Positions 35,455 to 47,165 of a stretch of DNA of 64,000 nucleotides are shown one piece after another. The DNA is from Cinnamomum chago (Eukaryota; Streptophyta; Magnoliopsida; Laurales; Lauraceae). Positions within the stretch are counted from its first letter, which is position 1, and each line of letters opens with the position of its first letter. A model generated the notes under the pieces. It was not told the DNA's origin and did not search any database. It worked only from the letters and a program-made list of their open reading frames with translations. The stretch covers positions 67,895,501 through 67,959,500 of the forward strand of contig CP142452.1 in assembly GCA_038049695.1 (NCBI GenBank), given 5' to 3'. A program made the position numbers and the translations under genes.

Positions 35455-37860
35455 TATTATATTATAATATTTGGGGGGGTGCCCACAAAAGTGTAGTGAA
35501 AAAGTATGCAACTTCTCTTCGGTGCTATGTGGACATACTAGGGGGATCGGGCCACAATTCGGTCCCCCCAGTATGTCCAAGTGGAATTTTTCTTTATAAT
35601 AAGGGTATATATATAGATTTTATATTATTATTATTATTATATAATATACTATTATATTATAATATTTGGGGGTGGGCCCCACGAAGGTGTACTGAAAAGT
35701 ATGTAATTTCTCCTCTTTTATAATAGTATATAAGATATAAGATAAGATAAGATAAAATTGTAGATAGATTATAATATCTGGGGGTGGGCCCCACAAAGGT
35801 GTAATGAAAAAGTTTGTAATTTCTCATAATAATATATTATTATACTATTTGGGGGCGGGCCCCATAATGGTGTAGTGAAAAAGTTTGCATTATAATATTT
35901 GGGATTGGGCCCCATAAAGGTGTAGTGAAAAAGTTTATAATTTCTCATAATAATATATTATTATATTATATTATAATATTTGGGGGTGGGCCCCACAATG
36001 GTGTAGTGAAAAGCAGTTTGCAACTCTTCTTCTTTTATAATAGTAGTAGTAGATAGTAGATATTTGGAGGTGGGCCCCACAATGGTGTAGTGAAAAAGTT
36101 TGCATTATAATATTTTAGGGTGGGCCCCACAAAGGTGTAGTGAAAAAATTTGTAATTTCTCAAAATAATATATTATTATATTATATTATAATATTTGGGA
36201 GTGGGCCCCACAATGGTGTAATAAAAAAGTTTACAATTTCTCATAATAATATATTATTATATTGTATTATAATATTTGGGGGTGGGCTCCCACAATGGTG
36301 TAGTGAAAAAAGTTTGCAACTTTCCCTCTTTTATAATAGTCATAGATCGTAGATTATAGATAGTAGATATTTGGGGGTGGGCCCTACAATGGTGTAGTGA
36401 AAAAGTTTGCATTATAATATTTTGGGGTGAGCCCCACAAAGGCGTAGTGAAAAATTTTACAATTTCTCAAAATAATATATTATTATATTATATTATAATA
36501 TTTGGAGGTGGGCCCCACAATGGTGTAGTGAAAAAGTTTTCATTATAATATTTTGGAGTGCGCCCCACAAAGGTGTAATGAAAAATTTTACAATTTCTCA
36601 AAATAATATATTATTATATTATATTATAATATTTGGGGGTAGGCCCTACAATGGTATAGTGAAAAAGTTTGTATGAGATAGATAGATAATAAGGGTATAG
36701 ATATTATATTATTATTATTATTATATATATGATTATATTTTATTATAATATTTTGGGTGGGCCCCACAATGGTGTGGTGAAAAATCCATACAACATTGCC
36801 TCTTTTATAATAGTATATAGTATAGTATATAGATATATAGATATAGATTTTGGAGTAGGCCCTACAAAGGTGTAGTGAAAAATTTTACAATTTCTCAAAA
36901 TAATATATTATTATATTATATTATAATATTTGGGGGTGGGCCCTACAATGGTATAGTGAAAAAGTTTGTATGAGATAGATAGATAATAAGGGTATAGATA
37001 TTATATTATTATTATTATTATATATGATTATATTTTATTTAATATTTTTGGTGGGCCCCACAGTGGTGTGGTGAAAAATCCATACAACATTGCCTCTTTT
37101 TTAATATTTTTGGTGGGCCCCACAGTGGTGTGGTGAAAAATCCATACAACATTGCCTCTTTTATAATAGTATAGATATAGATATATATAGATATAGATAT
37201 AGATATAGATTATATTTTATTATAATATTTTGGGTGGGCCCCACAATGGTGTGGTGAAAAATCCATACAACATTGCCTCTTTTATAATAGTAATAATAAT
37301 AGTATAGTATATAGATATATAGATATAGATTTTGGAGTAGGCCCTACAAAGGTGTAGTGAAAAATTTTACAATTTCTCAAAATAATATATTATTATATTA
37401 TATTATAATATTTGGGGGTAGGCCCTACAATGGTATAGTGAAAAAGTTTGTATGAGATAGATAGATAATAAGGGTATAGATATTATATTATTATTATTAT
37501 TATATATGATTATATTTTATTTAATATTTTGGGTGGGCCCCACAGTGGTGTGGTGAAAAATCCATACAACATTGCCTCTTTTATAATAGTATAGATATAG
37601 ATATAGATATAGATATAGATATAGATATAGATTTTGGAGTGGGCCTCACAAAGGTGTAGTGAAAAATTTTACAATTTCTCAAAATAATATATTATTATAT
37701 TTATAATATTTGGGGGTGGGCCCTACAATGGTATAGTGAAAAAGTTTATATATATGATTAAATTTTATTATAATATTTTGGGTGGGCCCCACAGTGGTGT
37801 GGTGAAAAATCCATACAAGATTGCCTCTTTTATAATAGTAGATAGTAGATAGTAGATAGA
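35455..37860. repeat. Tandem array 2: GTGGGCCCCACAAWGGTGTAGTGAAAAA with AT-palindrome linkers
   Basis: More than 25 units of TTTGGGGGTGGGCCCCACA followed by AAGGTGTAGTGAAAAA, joined by ATAATATATTATTATATTAT linkers or ATAGATATAGAT tracts. In the right half units form a higher-order block (recurring near 36845, 37326 and 37628). No coding potential. Confidence 0.9.
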
Positions 37861-38475
37861 TGTCGAGTCAGGTCGAAATTGGTTGGTGACATTTCTAACC
37901 CGTCTAGTAATAGTACGAGTTGTTGGGGGAACGCATTCTCCCACCAATAAGCATGTCAAACGGGCCTTGGCCTGGGCTGGAGCAGGGCGGGCCGTGCAGT
38001 GCTTCCGTGACATGGCGTGCCTTTTTCTTTTTTCTATTTTTTTTCTTTTTAGTATAAAAATTAAAAATTAGAGTACAAGCACGGAGAATGACAAAGATAT
38101 TTAAGTAGTTTGGTCAAATTCGACCTACTCCACTAAGAAGGGAGAACCATTTAGATCTTAACTTCTTAAAGGTTTCTAAATAGGATTACCTTTAAAACAT
38201 TACAATCTTTTTTAGAAAATAAAAATAATAAAATAATAAAAATTTTACATATTTACAAAATACAATGAAGGAAAAAGGAAAAAAATCATATGGTAGTCCA
38301 TTAATGTATTCTGCTGGATCAAAATCTTCCGTTGATGTCAACTCTTGCTTCCTCTGATTTGCCAAATACCAGTCTCGTAGTCCACTAAAAATTACAATCT
38401 TTTTTAGAAAATAAAAATAAAAAAGAATGACAAACTTATATATTTACAAATTACAATGAAGGAAAAAGAAAAAAA
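37861..38475. other. Intergenic; includes 192-bp tandem duplication at 38201-38575
   Basis: The block starting TACAATCTTTTTTAGAAAAT at 38201 repeats at 38393. Both copies carry TGTATTCTGCTGGATCA and GTTGATGTCAACTCTTGC..., the end of the hAT transposase gene, so the last codons of that gene were duplicated. Confidence 0.75.
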
Positions 38476-39820
38476 TCAGATGCGTAGTCCACTAATGTAT
38501 TCTGCTGGATCATAAGCTTCCATTGATGTCAACTCTTGCTTCCTCTTATTTGTCAAATATCAGTCTCGTAGGCAAACACAACACTCCACCATTTTTTCAG
38601 TTATATTTGTTTTGCTGGCATCCACTACACGTCTACCTGCACTAAAAGCTTATTCTAATGCTACAAAAGACATTAGAATAGTCAATAGATCACGAGCCAT
38701 GGTGGCCAACACCAGGTAAACGCTTTATTATTTCTTTCACCAGGCTAAAAGGTTAAAACTTGATGCATCCTACACCCATATTACACCGATGTCAAGATAC
38801 GATGATAACTTTGTCACTGTGTTACTTAAACTTGAACTGGATGCCATGCCCGTGGACAAGGAAGAATACCACACATCCCACTCACCAACACTTATTTGAT
38901 GGAATTTTGAATGGCCCATACGAAGCCCAGTTGTACCCATTTGCTCACAATAAAATTGAAAAAGTGCTTGTAAATTTACCCTTATATTTGAAAAAATATT
39001 AAATCTATATAATTCATATTTTTATTTATTTCATCAATAAAAAACTGTACACCACTTAATTTTAACTTAGGATCAAATACAGCAGCTAAAGAAAATGTCA
39101 TTGGAGCCTCTTTCCAATATTTATTAAAATTTTCTTCCATGTTTCTAATAGTGCTGCTAAGTAAAAAATGATCTCTAAATCTATTGAGTTGTAAAGTAAT
39201 TTTAAAAAGCTTCATTAAATGTGAGATAATATATCCCGGAAAAAAATAATGTTGAAGTATAAAAAGCTTCTAATAAATCTCTTATATGTGCACATAACTC
39301 CCAATGTTTCATCACTAATCATCAAATCTTGTGCATGAAAAGCACAAAATTCATTCAAAACATTTTTCTGGTCAAGTTCCCTGTTTAACAAATCATACAT
39401 AGAATTTCATCTATGTTCTACCTCTTCAGGTATTTTAATAGCTGATATGTCTTGCCTCGCACATATTTGGGCATACAATTGTCTTCTCTGTGCAGAACAG
39501 AAAATAAATCTAGCAATGTCTTTAATACCATCTATGTAACTTACGATATGCTTTAAGCCAATCTTTGCAATGAGATTTAAAATGTGATATACACATCTAT
39601 TTTGGAAGATAGAGTTATCTATCAAAGTTGTAAGTGACATCTGCATTCTCGTTAATTCAATAGCCATTGTATTATTACTAACATTATCTAAAGTTATAGG
39701 TTTAACTTTTTCCTTAATATTATATTCATCTAGTTTTTCCAAAATAAATGTACTTATTATAGTGCCATTGTGTGGCCATTCAAGACGGCTAAAACTAATT
39801 ATATGTTTATTAATAATTCA
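38476..39820 (-). pseudogene. hAT-family transposase, C-terminal half, with stops, cut at MULE border
   Basis: Minus strand from 39818: HIISFSRLEWPHNGTIIST, then PITLDNVSNNTMAI and RCVYHILNLIAKIGL, typical of plant BED-type hAT transposases. Further on come FNKYWKEAPMTFSLAAVFDP (TYPE domain start) and the dimerisation block AFSAGRRVVDASKTNITEKM, ending MEAYDPAEYISGLRI at 38476. Stops replace Ser in the SAFSAGRRV block and Trp in LRDWYLTNK, and frames shift. The N-terminal half with the BED finger and first catalytic Asp is absent. The frame runs to the very edge of the MULE, as if the MULE had inserted into it. Confidence 0.85.
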
Positions 39821-39960
39821 AGGGGTTTTAACGGGAAAAACCCCCGTACATGGGCATTTCATTGATTGAGACCCAATAAATCCTGGCAGACAGAAGTGGT
39901 CCCATGGGCCACTTGCGTTTTTTTTTAAGGTTTTTTTTGTAATAGTCGATATCGACTATC
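39821..39960 (+). repeat. Left terminal inverted repeat of the MULE
   Basis: About 140 bp pairing imperfectly with 51774-51913. Contains the palindrome AGTCGATATCGACT at 39944-39957. Confidence 0.9.
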
Positions 39961-40137
39961 CCGTCGTTATACAAAAGGGTAAAAAGCCCCTTTTTCTCAC
40001 CGTCTTCTTCACCTTTTCATTTTTTCACTCTGTCTTCATCACCTTTTCCCTTTCATCCCCTCAACGGTGGTCCCAATCGGTGGTCCCAGAGAAAGATTCG
40101 CGCCAACTCTTCAAACATTCTCCATAGTTTGACGCAC
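39961..40137 (+). promoter_or_regulatory. Likely promoter and 5' UTR of the PMD-Ulp1 gene
   Basis: Pyrimidine-rich sequence (CACCTTTTC, CTGTCTTCATCACC) between the left TIR and a possible start codon at 40138. Inferred from position only. Confidence 0.35.
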
Positions 40138-43100
40138 ATGGAGGTATTTTATTTTTCTTCTTGTTTTTGTGTCCTAAATTTAGAAGGGAGTTAGCGTTTT
40201 TTGATGGTTTTGATCGTTTAGAATGGAAAGACCTGCAATCTTCTTTACATTTTCTAGTTTACCCATTTAGAAGGGATTATTCAACTATGGGCATTGCCGT
40301 TTGCATACGTTATTGTATCATCCTGTTTATGACATTAACTAAGTTACATGTTCTTGGCAAATGTACAGGGTTTTCTGAAATCATAGTAAATTGGTTTTGA
40401 AGAACGATAATAATTTCATGAAATTACCGTCAAGATCCCTAACAACAAACTAGAAGTGAATCCCCTCTCTTTGGTCTGAGGATGAAATTTTGCTTGTTTG
40501 ATTCATAGGATTAATGGATTTTTTTTCCAGTGATTTATCCTCTTTTAAGAAGCAAATGTAGCAAGTGCAGTTTACTCTTCTAAAGAAACTGCTAATTGGA
40601 CACAATCACATTCATCTAAACCACATATCAGTTCTCTTAACATGCAGTTGATATGTGATATTTTCTCATCAGGATGCTTGGGCTACGAATGCATGATTGA
40701 GGGTCCTATCTCGTAGTGGGTCGTCACTCTAGTATAGATATTTCTTTAGCTTGTTACTCTCTTTTGCTAGTTTGAATCAGCAAGCCACTTCCCACGTAGC
40801 AGTTGGTTGTAACTGTAGGAGTATAGTGGAGTAGATCATTTAAGAAAGTGGGTTATCTATGTACAGAGGCAGACCCAGGATTTTAATTTAGGTGGGGCGG
40901 AACTTTTTGCTAGAATTTTTTCACATCAACAATAACAAAAGAAATAATACATTCCATGTAAATAGACGCAAAATTTTTTCATCAGTCCAAAGTGGAAAAA
41001 TAAAAGATGTGCTATAGAACTGAGAACATCACATATTCACATGCATCTCCTTATCTCATTTACCCAAATAAAATCAAATCAAATAAAAAAAAATCACAAC
41101 TAAAAGAAGAAACAAAAGCATAAATGTGAATGTGATCGAGTCAGTCACAATCAAATCACCATTTTCCCTAATTCCCTCCATAAATGTGATCAAATCAGTC
41201 AGTGAACGACATCCCTACACTTTGATTTCCCTAACACTTTCATGCATGTTAAAAGCATGAGAGCTGATTGATTCCCCCACCTTCATTTTTACATTTTCCC
41301 TCTTTTTTTTTCCCTCCAATTTCATGTTATTTTGGCACCTTCTAACCACACCAAAACTCTCATCCAACCAACAAATTGATTTGTCTGAAAAATCCCAAAA
41401 CTCTATAACAGATTATGATTTCATGTCCATTTCAGATAATCTGTTTAGCTTCCTCCTCTTAGCAGCTGGAGTGCTATGAGAACTTGCACATGACCCAACA
41501 GTTGTATCATCACTTTTATAGGTTAGGCATGAAGCATCCAACACCCCAATGGGGCTCTGTGGCACAGATATGACTGACCCATGAGCTCCTTTAACTGGAC
41601 CACTACTTACCAATATCATCTCTTGGATCAGTTCATAACACTTAATTACTCTCCCCTGCAATCCAAAACAGAACACACACTTCATCAATTGTGTTATTCA
41701 AGCCTGTTTTTGTAACAGGGGAAAAAAGAGAAAAAGAAAAAGAGAAGAAAGGGAAATTCCCTCTAGGTTCTACCCCACTTTTTTACCTTTTATACATGAA
41801 TGCAAGAAGTTAGTGCCTTGTTGAAATCCACTGTTTGGGCTTCTACTGATACAGATATTGCCACTACTGCAGCAACCTCACAAGGCTTGAATTCCAGAAA
41901 TCAACCCCTGCATTGTGTTTCTCTTCAGAGTTATAATTCAAAGAATTCAATTCAATTTCACACGACAAGGAATGCATACGCACTATACACACACACACAC
42001 ACAAAAAAAAAAAACTTTTATTTTGGTAAATACACAAATATAAACTTGAGAAAAAGAAAAGCATACCTCTGATTGTGCCTAAGATCAGTTCAACAGATCG
42101 GAGAAGTGATGATTTTGGTGGAGGTTTGTCATCATTAATCTTCTGAAGAAAGTGATCTATAAAGGAAAATGGAGTCACAGCTTGCATCCTCCATTTCAAA
42201 GTACTCAGGACCAGAAGCTCCATTCTCAGTATAGTCCTAGATTCAAAGACAAATTTTGATTCCCCAACCTGATAAAGCACACATCATTTCAACAATCAGA
42301 AAACAAAAATGGAAAAAACCAATGCATTTTCTGTGAAACAGGCTTCCAACCATCCCCAAACCAAATCAGACAATTGCATCTGATAACATTAAATCCAATG
42401 TCACTTTACCTGTAAATCCAGAGACAGGGGTACTTCAGTTTCCTCCATCTTGGCAGCCAGAGACAAGCAGGCCACAGATAACAGCTGCATCATCCAGGGC
42501 TTACCTTGCTAGAAACAGATTAAGGCAGAAACAGGCAAGAGAGAATCAATGATAGATCCTGAATCATTCCAAAAACTCAAGGAGAAATGCAAAATCATTT
42601 TTGTGAAATGCATGTTGGGTTCTTCTCCACAACTTACAGAAAGTTCACAGGCTGAAAGGAATCTGTCCAAGTAATTTACAGATAAGTATGCACTCAGGGG
42701 TCCAAATCTGTAGTAGGCATGAACCTGCTCAACCAAATGCAAACAAAATAATGAGAAGGACAAAATGAACCCAAAACCTAGACCAGAGAACTTATAAAAA
42801 GAAATGAAAAACCCAGAACTAAGTGCACAAAAGCTTAAATCGTATCAATAATTTTTTGTTAAACTAAAAGGAATGCAAAACTATTGGATGGCTCCAGTGA
42901 TAATTAATCCAGATAGGACCATACATTCCCTATACTTTTCTGTGATAGTCCAAATTTAGTTGCTACAACAAAATGGGCTGCATTGGTAAATCTGTTAACC
43001 TGTCTATTGGTCTACTGCAACTTTTTATCGTTGCCAACCTATCTAGAGTTCAAGAGGGGGATTATCCATTGTTAATTTTTTTTTTTTTGTATTTGACCTG

Positions 43101-46100
43101 AACCTCTTATGTAGTGAAATCAATGATCTTCAATGCTGCCAAGTCCTGATAAATTGTCTAAAAAACTCGTTTAAATTTTGCAGGTCAATGAAGAGAAACC
43201 CGTTGAAACTCCAAGCATACTCCTCTTTAACCAAAACAATCATATATCGGAGGGTATCGGTCACGGAGAGGTATACCAAAAACATAATTCAAGTTTGTAT
43301 TTACAATTGAAATTTCTTAGTTTTGTTCTATTGTTCATGGAGTCACCTCAATAATTGTTGTTTTTACAAGGAACTCGGACGGATGAGATGCATCCCAACA
43401 AACCCCGATAAAGATATATGGGTGCTTACAGATGTTCAAAAGCAATATGTACGGCAAACAGGTCTACACCACTTGGCCGACATAGATCGTATGGTCATAG
43501 ACCATGCCTTAATAACAGCTTTGGTTGAGCGGTGGCGCCCAGAAACAAATTCATTCCATTTTCCATCCGGGGAAGCAACTATAACACTCGAAGACGTTGC
43601 TTATATCTATGGCCTGCCAGTCGATGGCCCGGTGGTAACCGGACGAACTTTCTCCGGTAGATTTGTAGAACCGGTTTGTGAAGAGTTGCTTGGGATCACG
43701 CCACAGAAGAAGCTAGACTATGTTGGCATAACAATAAAATTTAAGTGGCTTGAAGACAACTTCAAACCCTCCGCCTGGCAGGATAAGAAAAAGAAGAAAA
43801 CCAATGATGCCGAGATAAGAGCCACCCGAGCATATTTGTTCTTTTTGGTGGCCGGGCAGATCTTCACACAGACATCTGGTGCGAGGGGGCCTGCTTTTCT
43901 ACTTGAATTGTTTAAAGATTTCAAGCCTTATGCATGGGCCCCCGCATGCCTTGCAAATCTTTATAGAATGTTGGCAAAGGCAACTTGGTGGGGCCATGAG
44001 ACGAAGGAAGCTGAAGGAAAGGAAAAAAATCAACATATAAATGACAGCAAGTCCTGCAGGACACCCACAGGGCCTTTGCAGTTGCTACAGGTGGATAATC
44101 CTCAAACTTAACATTTTTGGGTGCATTATTTTAATGTTAACTAACAGTTGCATTTTTATGTTTTCCCTCGCAGATATGGGCTTACTCGAGAATGTCTCTT
44201 GGACGGATCCCTCGGCAAGATCCTAGTTGGAAAAAAGACATACAATTTCCACTTTTCAAGACATGGCATAAGAGGTTGGTGGATCACCCCCAGGCCCTCG
44301 CAACGGTCAAAGAAGTCAGGCACCAACTAAACAGCTTGCCGGCTGATGGGGTAAATACACATGTGTCATCCAAGTAAATTTTATGATATTTTTACTTAGG
44401 TTACCTGATGTATATGTTTTAATGTCTTCTTATATGTGCATATATATAGTTCACTTGGCAGCCATATTCTGGGTATGGCAAAAAGTTCAAGACGAGCGTA
44501 CCCAAAGGGGATCGCGATCTGTTTTCGTCATCAACCGTCCTAGTATGGTACTGGATTGTTGAGCGGCATAATACATGGCGAGTCATGAAGCAGTTTGGAC
44601 TCAAGCAATTGGTCCCCCCTCCTTTCAATATGCCATACTTCCGTGGAGAACGTATAGAGAGGATGGTGATTGATTATAGCTCGCGTATGGATGAAGAGGT
44701 AACAGCACTGTGGGCTGCAAGAAAGCAGCTGGGTTTACGCGGAGAGAAGTGCACCCAGCCGGTTCATTCAGAAGAGTACCTGCTATGGTATGGTGCCAAC
44801 ACAGTCCGACACATTGGCAAGGTTGAGCACGTGGAGAGGCCCGAGGCAGAAGCCCCCGCTCAGCAGGCTGAGCCATCTGTCCCACAAAAATATGTAAGTA
44901 TTGAATGCTAATTAGTCCGGACGATCATTTATATTTCTATCTATCGTAGTAACTTTACTTATTCTGGTTAATTGCTTGTCCGCTGTTTTCAGGTTGATGA
45001 ACTTGTTGCTCGCTTAGAGCGGTCGTGTGATCGGGCAGACAGGAGGAAAAAAAACGTGTCCAAACTTGCGGAGTCGATTCGGAAAAAACTAAAGACATTT
45101 AAGGCAGCTATTGGGACAGCATTTGTGCACTTCTCTATGGAAGACTGCAATAGCTCACAATCCGATGAGGATGCAGAAAAGGTAAACTGTCCCACCCTCC
45201 ATTAAATTTTTTCTTGTGCAATCTGACTCTGTCATTGAGTTAAATTCTATAATGTGCAATCTGACTATGTTCTTTCTGTTTTCAATCAGACAAGCAGTGT
45301 TCCCTCTCAAACTGGTCCATCTCACACTGTTTTCCATCAGACAAGCATTGTTCCCTCTCAACCTGGTCCATCTCACACTGTTTTCCATCAGACAAGCAGC
45401 AAGGTTGGAGTCTCTCACACGAGAGTAAAGAAAGCTGCTATTAAAAGTCCAAGGGCAAAAAGGTTAAAAAAGGCGGGACCAGTACGTCCCGATCATTCAC
45501 CAAGGAATGAACGTAAAGCAGGCTTACCACCAACCGAAGAAGTGCTCTCAACCCCCCCAATAGCCAGGACACTGTTTGACACTCCTGTGACAGTTACTAG
45601 TGGTTCCGCAATTGTTGCTGCAGCACCTATGGCTACCGTAGTCTCTTTGATTTGGAGAATCAAGCGCTTGCCCCGTATGCGTAAAGTGCCCGTAAAGTTC
45701 TCTGATTATTCTCATTCTATGGTGCATTCGGGCTATGTATTAAATGATCAGGAGCAATTCTTTCTTAGGGGTTTCAAGGAATACTATGAGACAAAGTAAG
45801 CACAATAATATTTCTCCCATTACTTTCAATTTGTATCCATCTTCATTAATATCTTGTGCTCAAGTGTTTTTTATTAACAAACATCTATTCCATGTAGAGA
45901 GGATGAACTGGCCAGTATTTGTACCATGATATCCAGCAACGACTTAAAGAAAGCACTGGACGAGGGAACTTGGCTGGACACCAATCTAATGTATTATTAC
46001 TTTGAGATCATGAGAGAAGGATGTCCAACCGCTTTCATCGCCGACCCAAGCATATCTGTAAGTCTGCGCTGAACTGTCCTATCTTAGTTACCATAGGCTT

Positions 46101-46755
46101 ATGAGTCATCTTTATTCGTTAACCATTTATATTCTGGTGACATTACTATTCGCAGAGTTGGTGGCAGGATGGATCTGATGCCAGTGTTGAAGCTGCCTTC
46201 GGTAAGCACGGCCACAGAGTCTGGGAAGCAAGGGAGGCACATACACTTGTGTTTGTCGTCCACTACAGGAACCATTTCACGCTCGTTGTGGGATACGTTG
46301 ATGAAAAAAGGTGGGAATTCTATAACAGTTTGGCTGGTGATCGTTTGACACAGAATAAAGCGGAACAGTTTGTAAGTATGGTTTGGGATCCTATATTGCA
46401 ATCCGAGTACATTGTTTCAGGACATCACTTATGTAACAGCTACCCCCCTTGTGCAATTTCTCATTTTTTGCAGATCAGCTGGTTAAACAAGATGTATATG
46501 CATTTTGGATGGACGGATCCATTTTTATGGACGATCGTGTTCAAGGAAGACATTCCTCATCAAAACAATGGTAATGACTGCGGGGTCTTCGCTGTGGCAT
46601 TCGCAGAGCATTGTGTTCACCGTCGTCCTATCACATTTACCCAAAACGATATCCCTTATTTCCGCAGCAAAATTGTCATTGAGTTATTCAAGAGAAGTTG
46701 GCAAGTGAATGCTAATAGGTTGAATCTTCCTGAGCTGTTGAACCTACCGGCTTGA
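40138..46755 (+). CDS. Plant mobile domain / Ulp1-like cysteine protease fusion (MULE cargo)
   Basis: Exons (all GT-AG, phases close): 43184-43270, 43371-44090, 44174-44350, 44450-44893, 44993-45181, 45290-45795, 45898-46057, 46156-46371, 46474-46755; 926 codons. A two-codon first exon ATGGAG|GT at 40138-40143 would join in frame and give the start, but this is inferred. The N-terminal half is a plant mobile domain ([68 protein letters not shown]). Then a charged coiled segment, a 17-residue tandem repeat, and a C48 (Ulp1) peptidase: His in [11 protein letters not shown], Asn where Asp is usual in EFYNSL, Gln and Cys in [11 protein letters not shown]. Ulp1 enzymes cleave SUMO; the substrate of the MULE-borne type is not known. 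Intron 1 would contain the antisense cyclin fragment. Confidence 0.85.
40144..41412. other. MULE internal DNA, non-coding
   Basis: No recognisable gene. A GGCAGACCCAGGATTTTAAT motif near 40867 is a dispersed-repeat-like sequence. The part next to 41412 is probably the captured 3' flank of the cyclin gene. Confidence 0.5.
41413..42724 (-). pseudogene. Captured D-type cyclin gene fragment (exons 2 to end) inside the MULE
   Basis: Five exons with intact GT-AG introns on the minus strand: 42638-42724, 42410-42508, 42067-42268, 41796-41907, 41413-41655. They encode the cyclin box from [59 protein letters not shown], then [19 protein letters not shown] and AKRRKLN near the C-terminus, as in plant CYCD proteins. 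The first exon with the Rb-binding LxCxE region and the cyclin-box start is absent. One base is missing in exon 41796-41907 (GATTTCTGG for an expected GATTTYCTGG), shifting the frame after GVDF. Retained introns show capture from genomic DNA, not from mRNA. It is antisense to the PMD-Ulp1 gene. Confidence 0.92.
42725..43183. other. MULE DNA between the cyclin fragment and PMD-Ulp1 exon 2
   Basis: Probably begins with captured cyclin intron 1 (up to about 42840) and then MULE intron sequence with a T-run near 43077-43090 before the TTTTGCAG acceptor at 43183. No exon recognised. Confidence 0.5.
45290..45391 (+). repeat. 51-bp coding tandem repeat in the PMD-Ulp1 linker
   Basis: Encodes [17 protein letters not shown] then [17 protein letters not shown], followed by a partial third unit (TSSK). 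In frame, so it lengthens the linker between the mobile domain and the protease. Confidence 0.9.
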
Positions 46756-47165
46756 TGTGATTTTATTAGTTTAATAGAAGTTTTGTGAAGGTATTGGGCA
46801 GTAGACGGAGAGGCCATTACAAATACTTTTTGTATGAATTTGTGGAACTTGTAAGAAGCACTGGTTGTGGAACTCATATGGTTCTTCTTGTATGATTTTT
46901 TGATTTTTACATAATTTGAAATTGAATGGGTATGGAACATGTGTTTATTGAATGTGGTTGTGATATTGTGGTTTGTGCAGAATGTGTGCTTGAGTATATA
47001 AGATTGATTATGACCATGATTTTCATATTGTGGACCTCCATTTCACATAATTTGAAATTGAATGGAACATGTGTTTATTGAAATGTGGTTGTGATATGGT
47101 ATGCAGGATGTGTGCTTGAATATTGATTATGTAAATTGAATCACAATAAAAAAAAAAAAAACACA
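46756..47165. other. MULE 3' flank of the PMD-Ulp1 gene, with a duplicated block
   Basis: ACATAATTTGAAATTGAATGG ... GGAACATGTGTTTATTGAA ... GTGGTTGTGATAT occurs at about 46910-46965 and again at about 47046-47100. Likely 3' UTR and flank. Confidence 0.65.

Noticed and set aside
43718..43924. Minus-strand open frame over the plant mobile domain
   Set aside because: Shadow of the PMD-Ulp1 exon on the plus strand.
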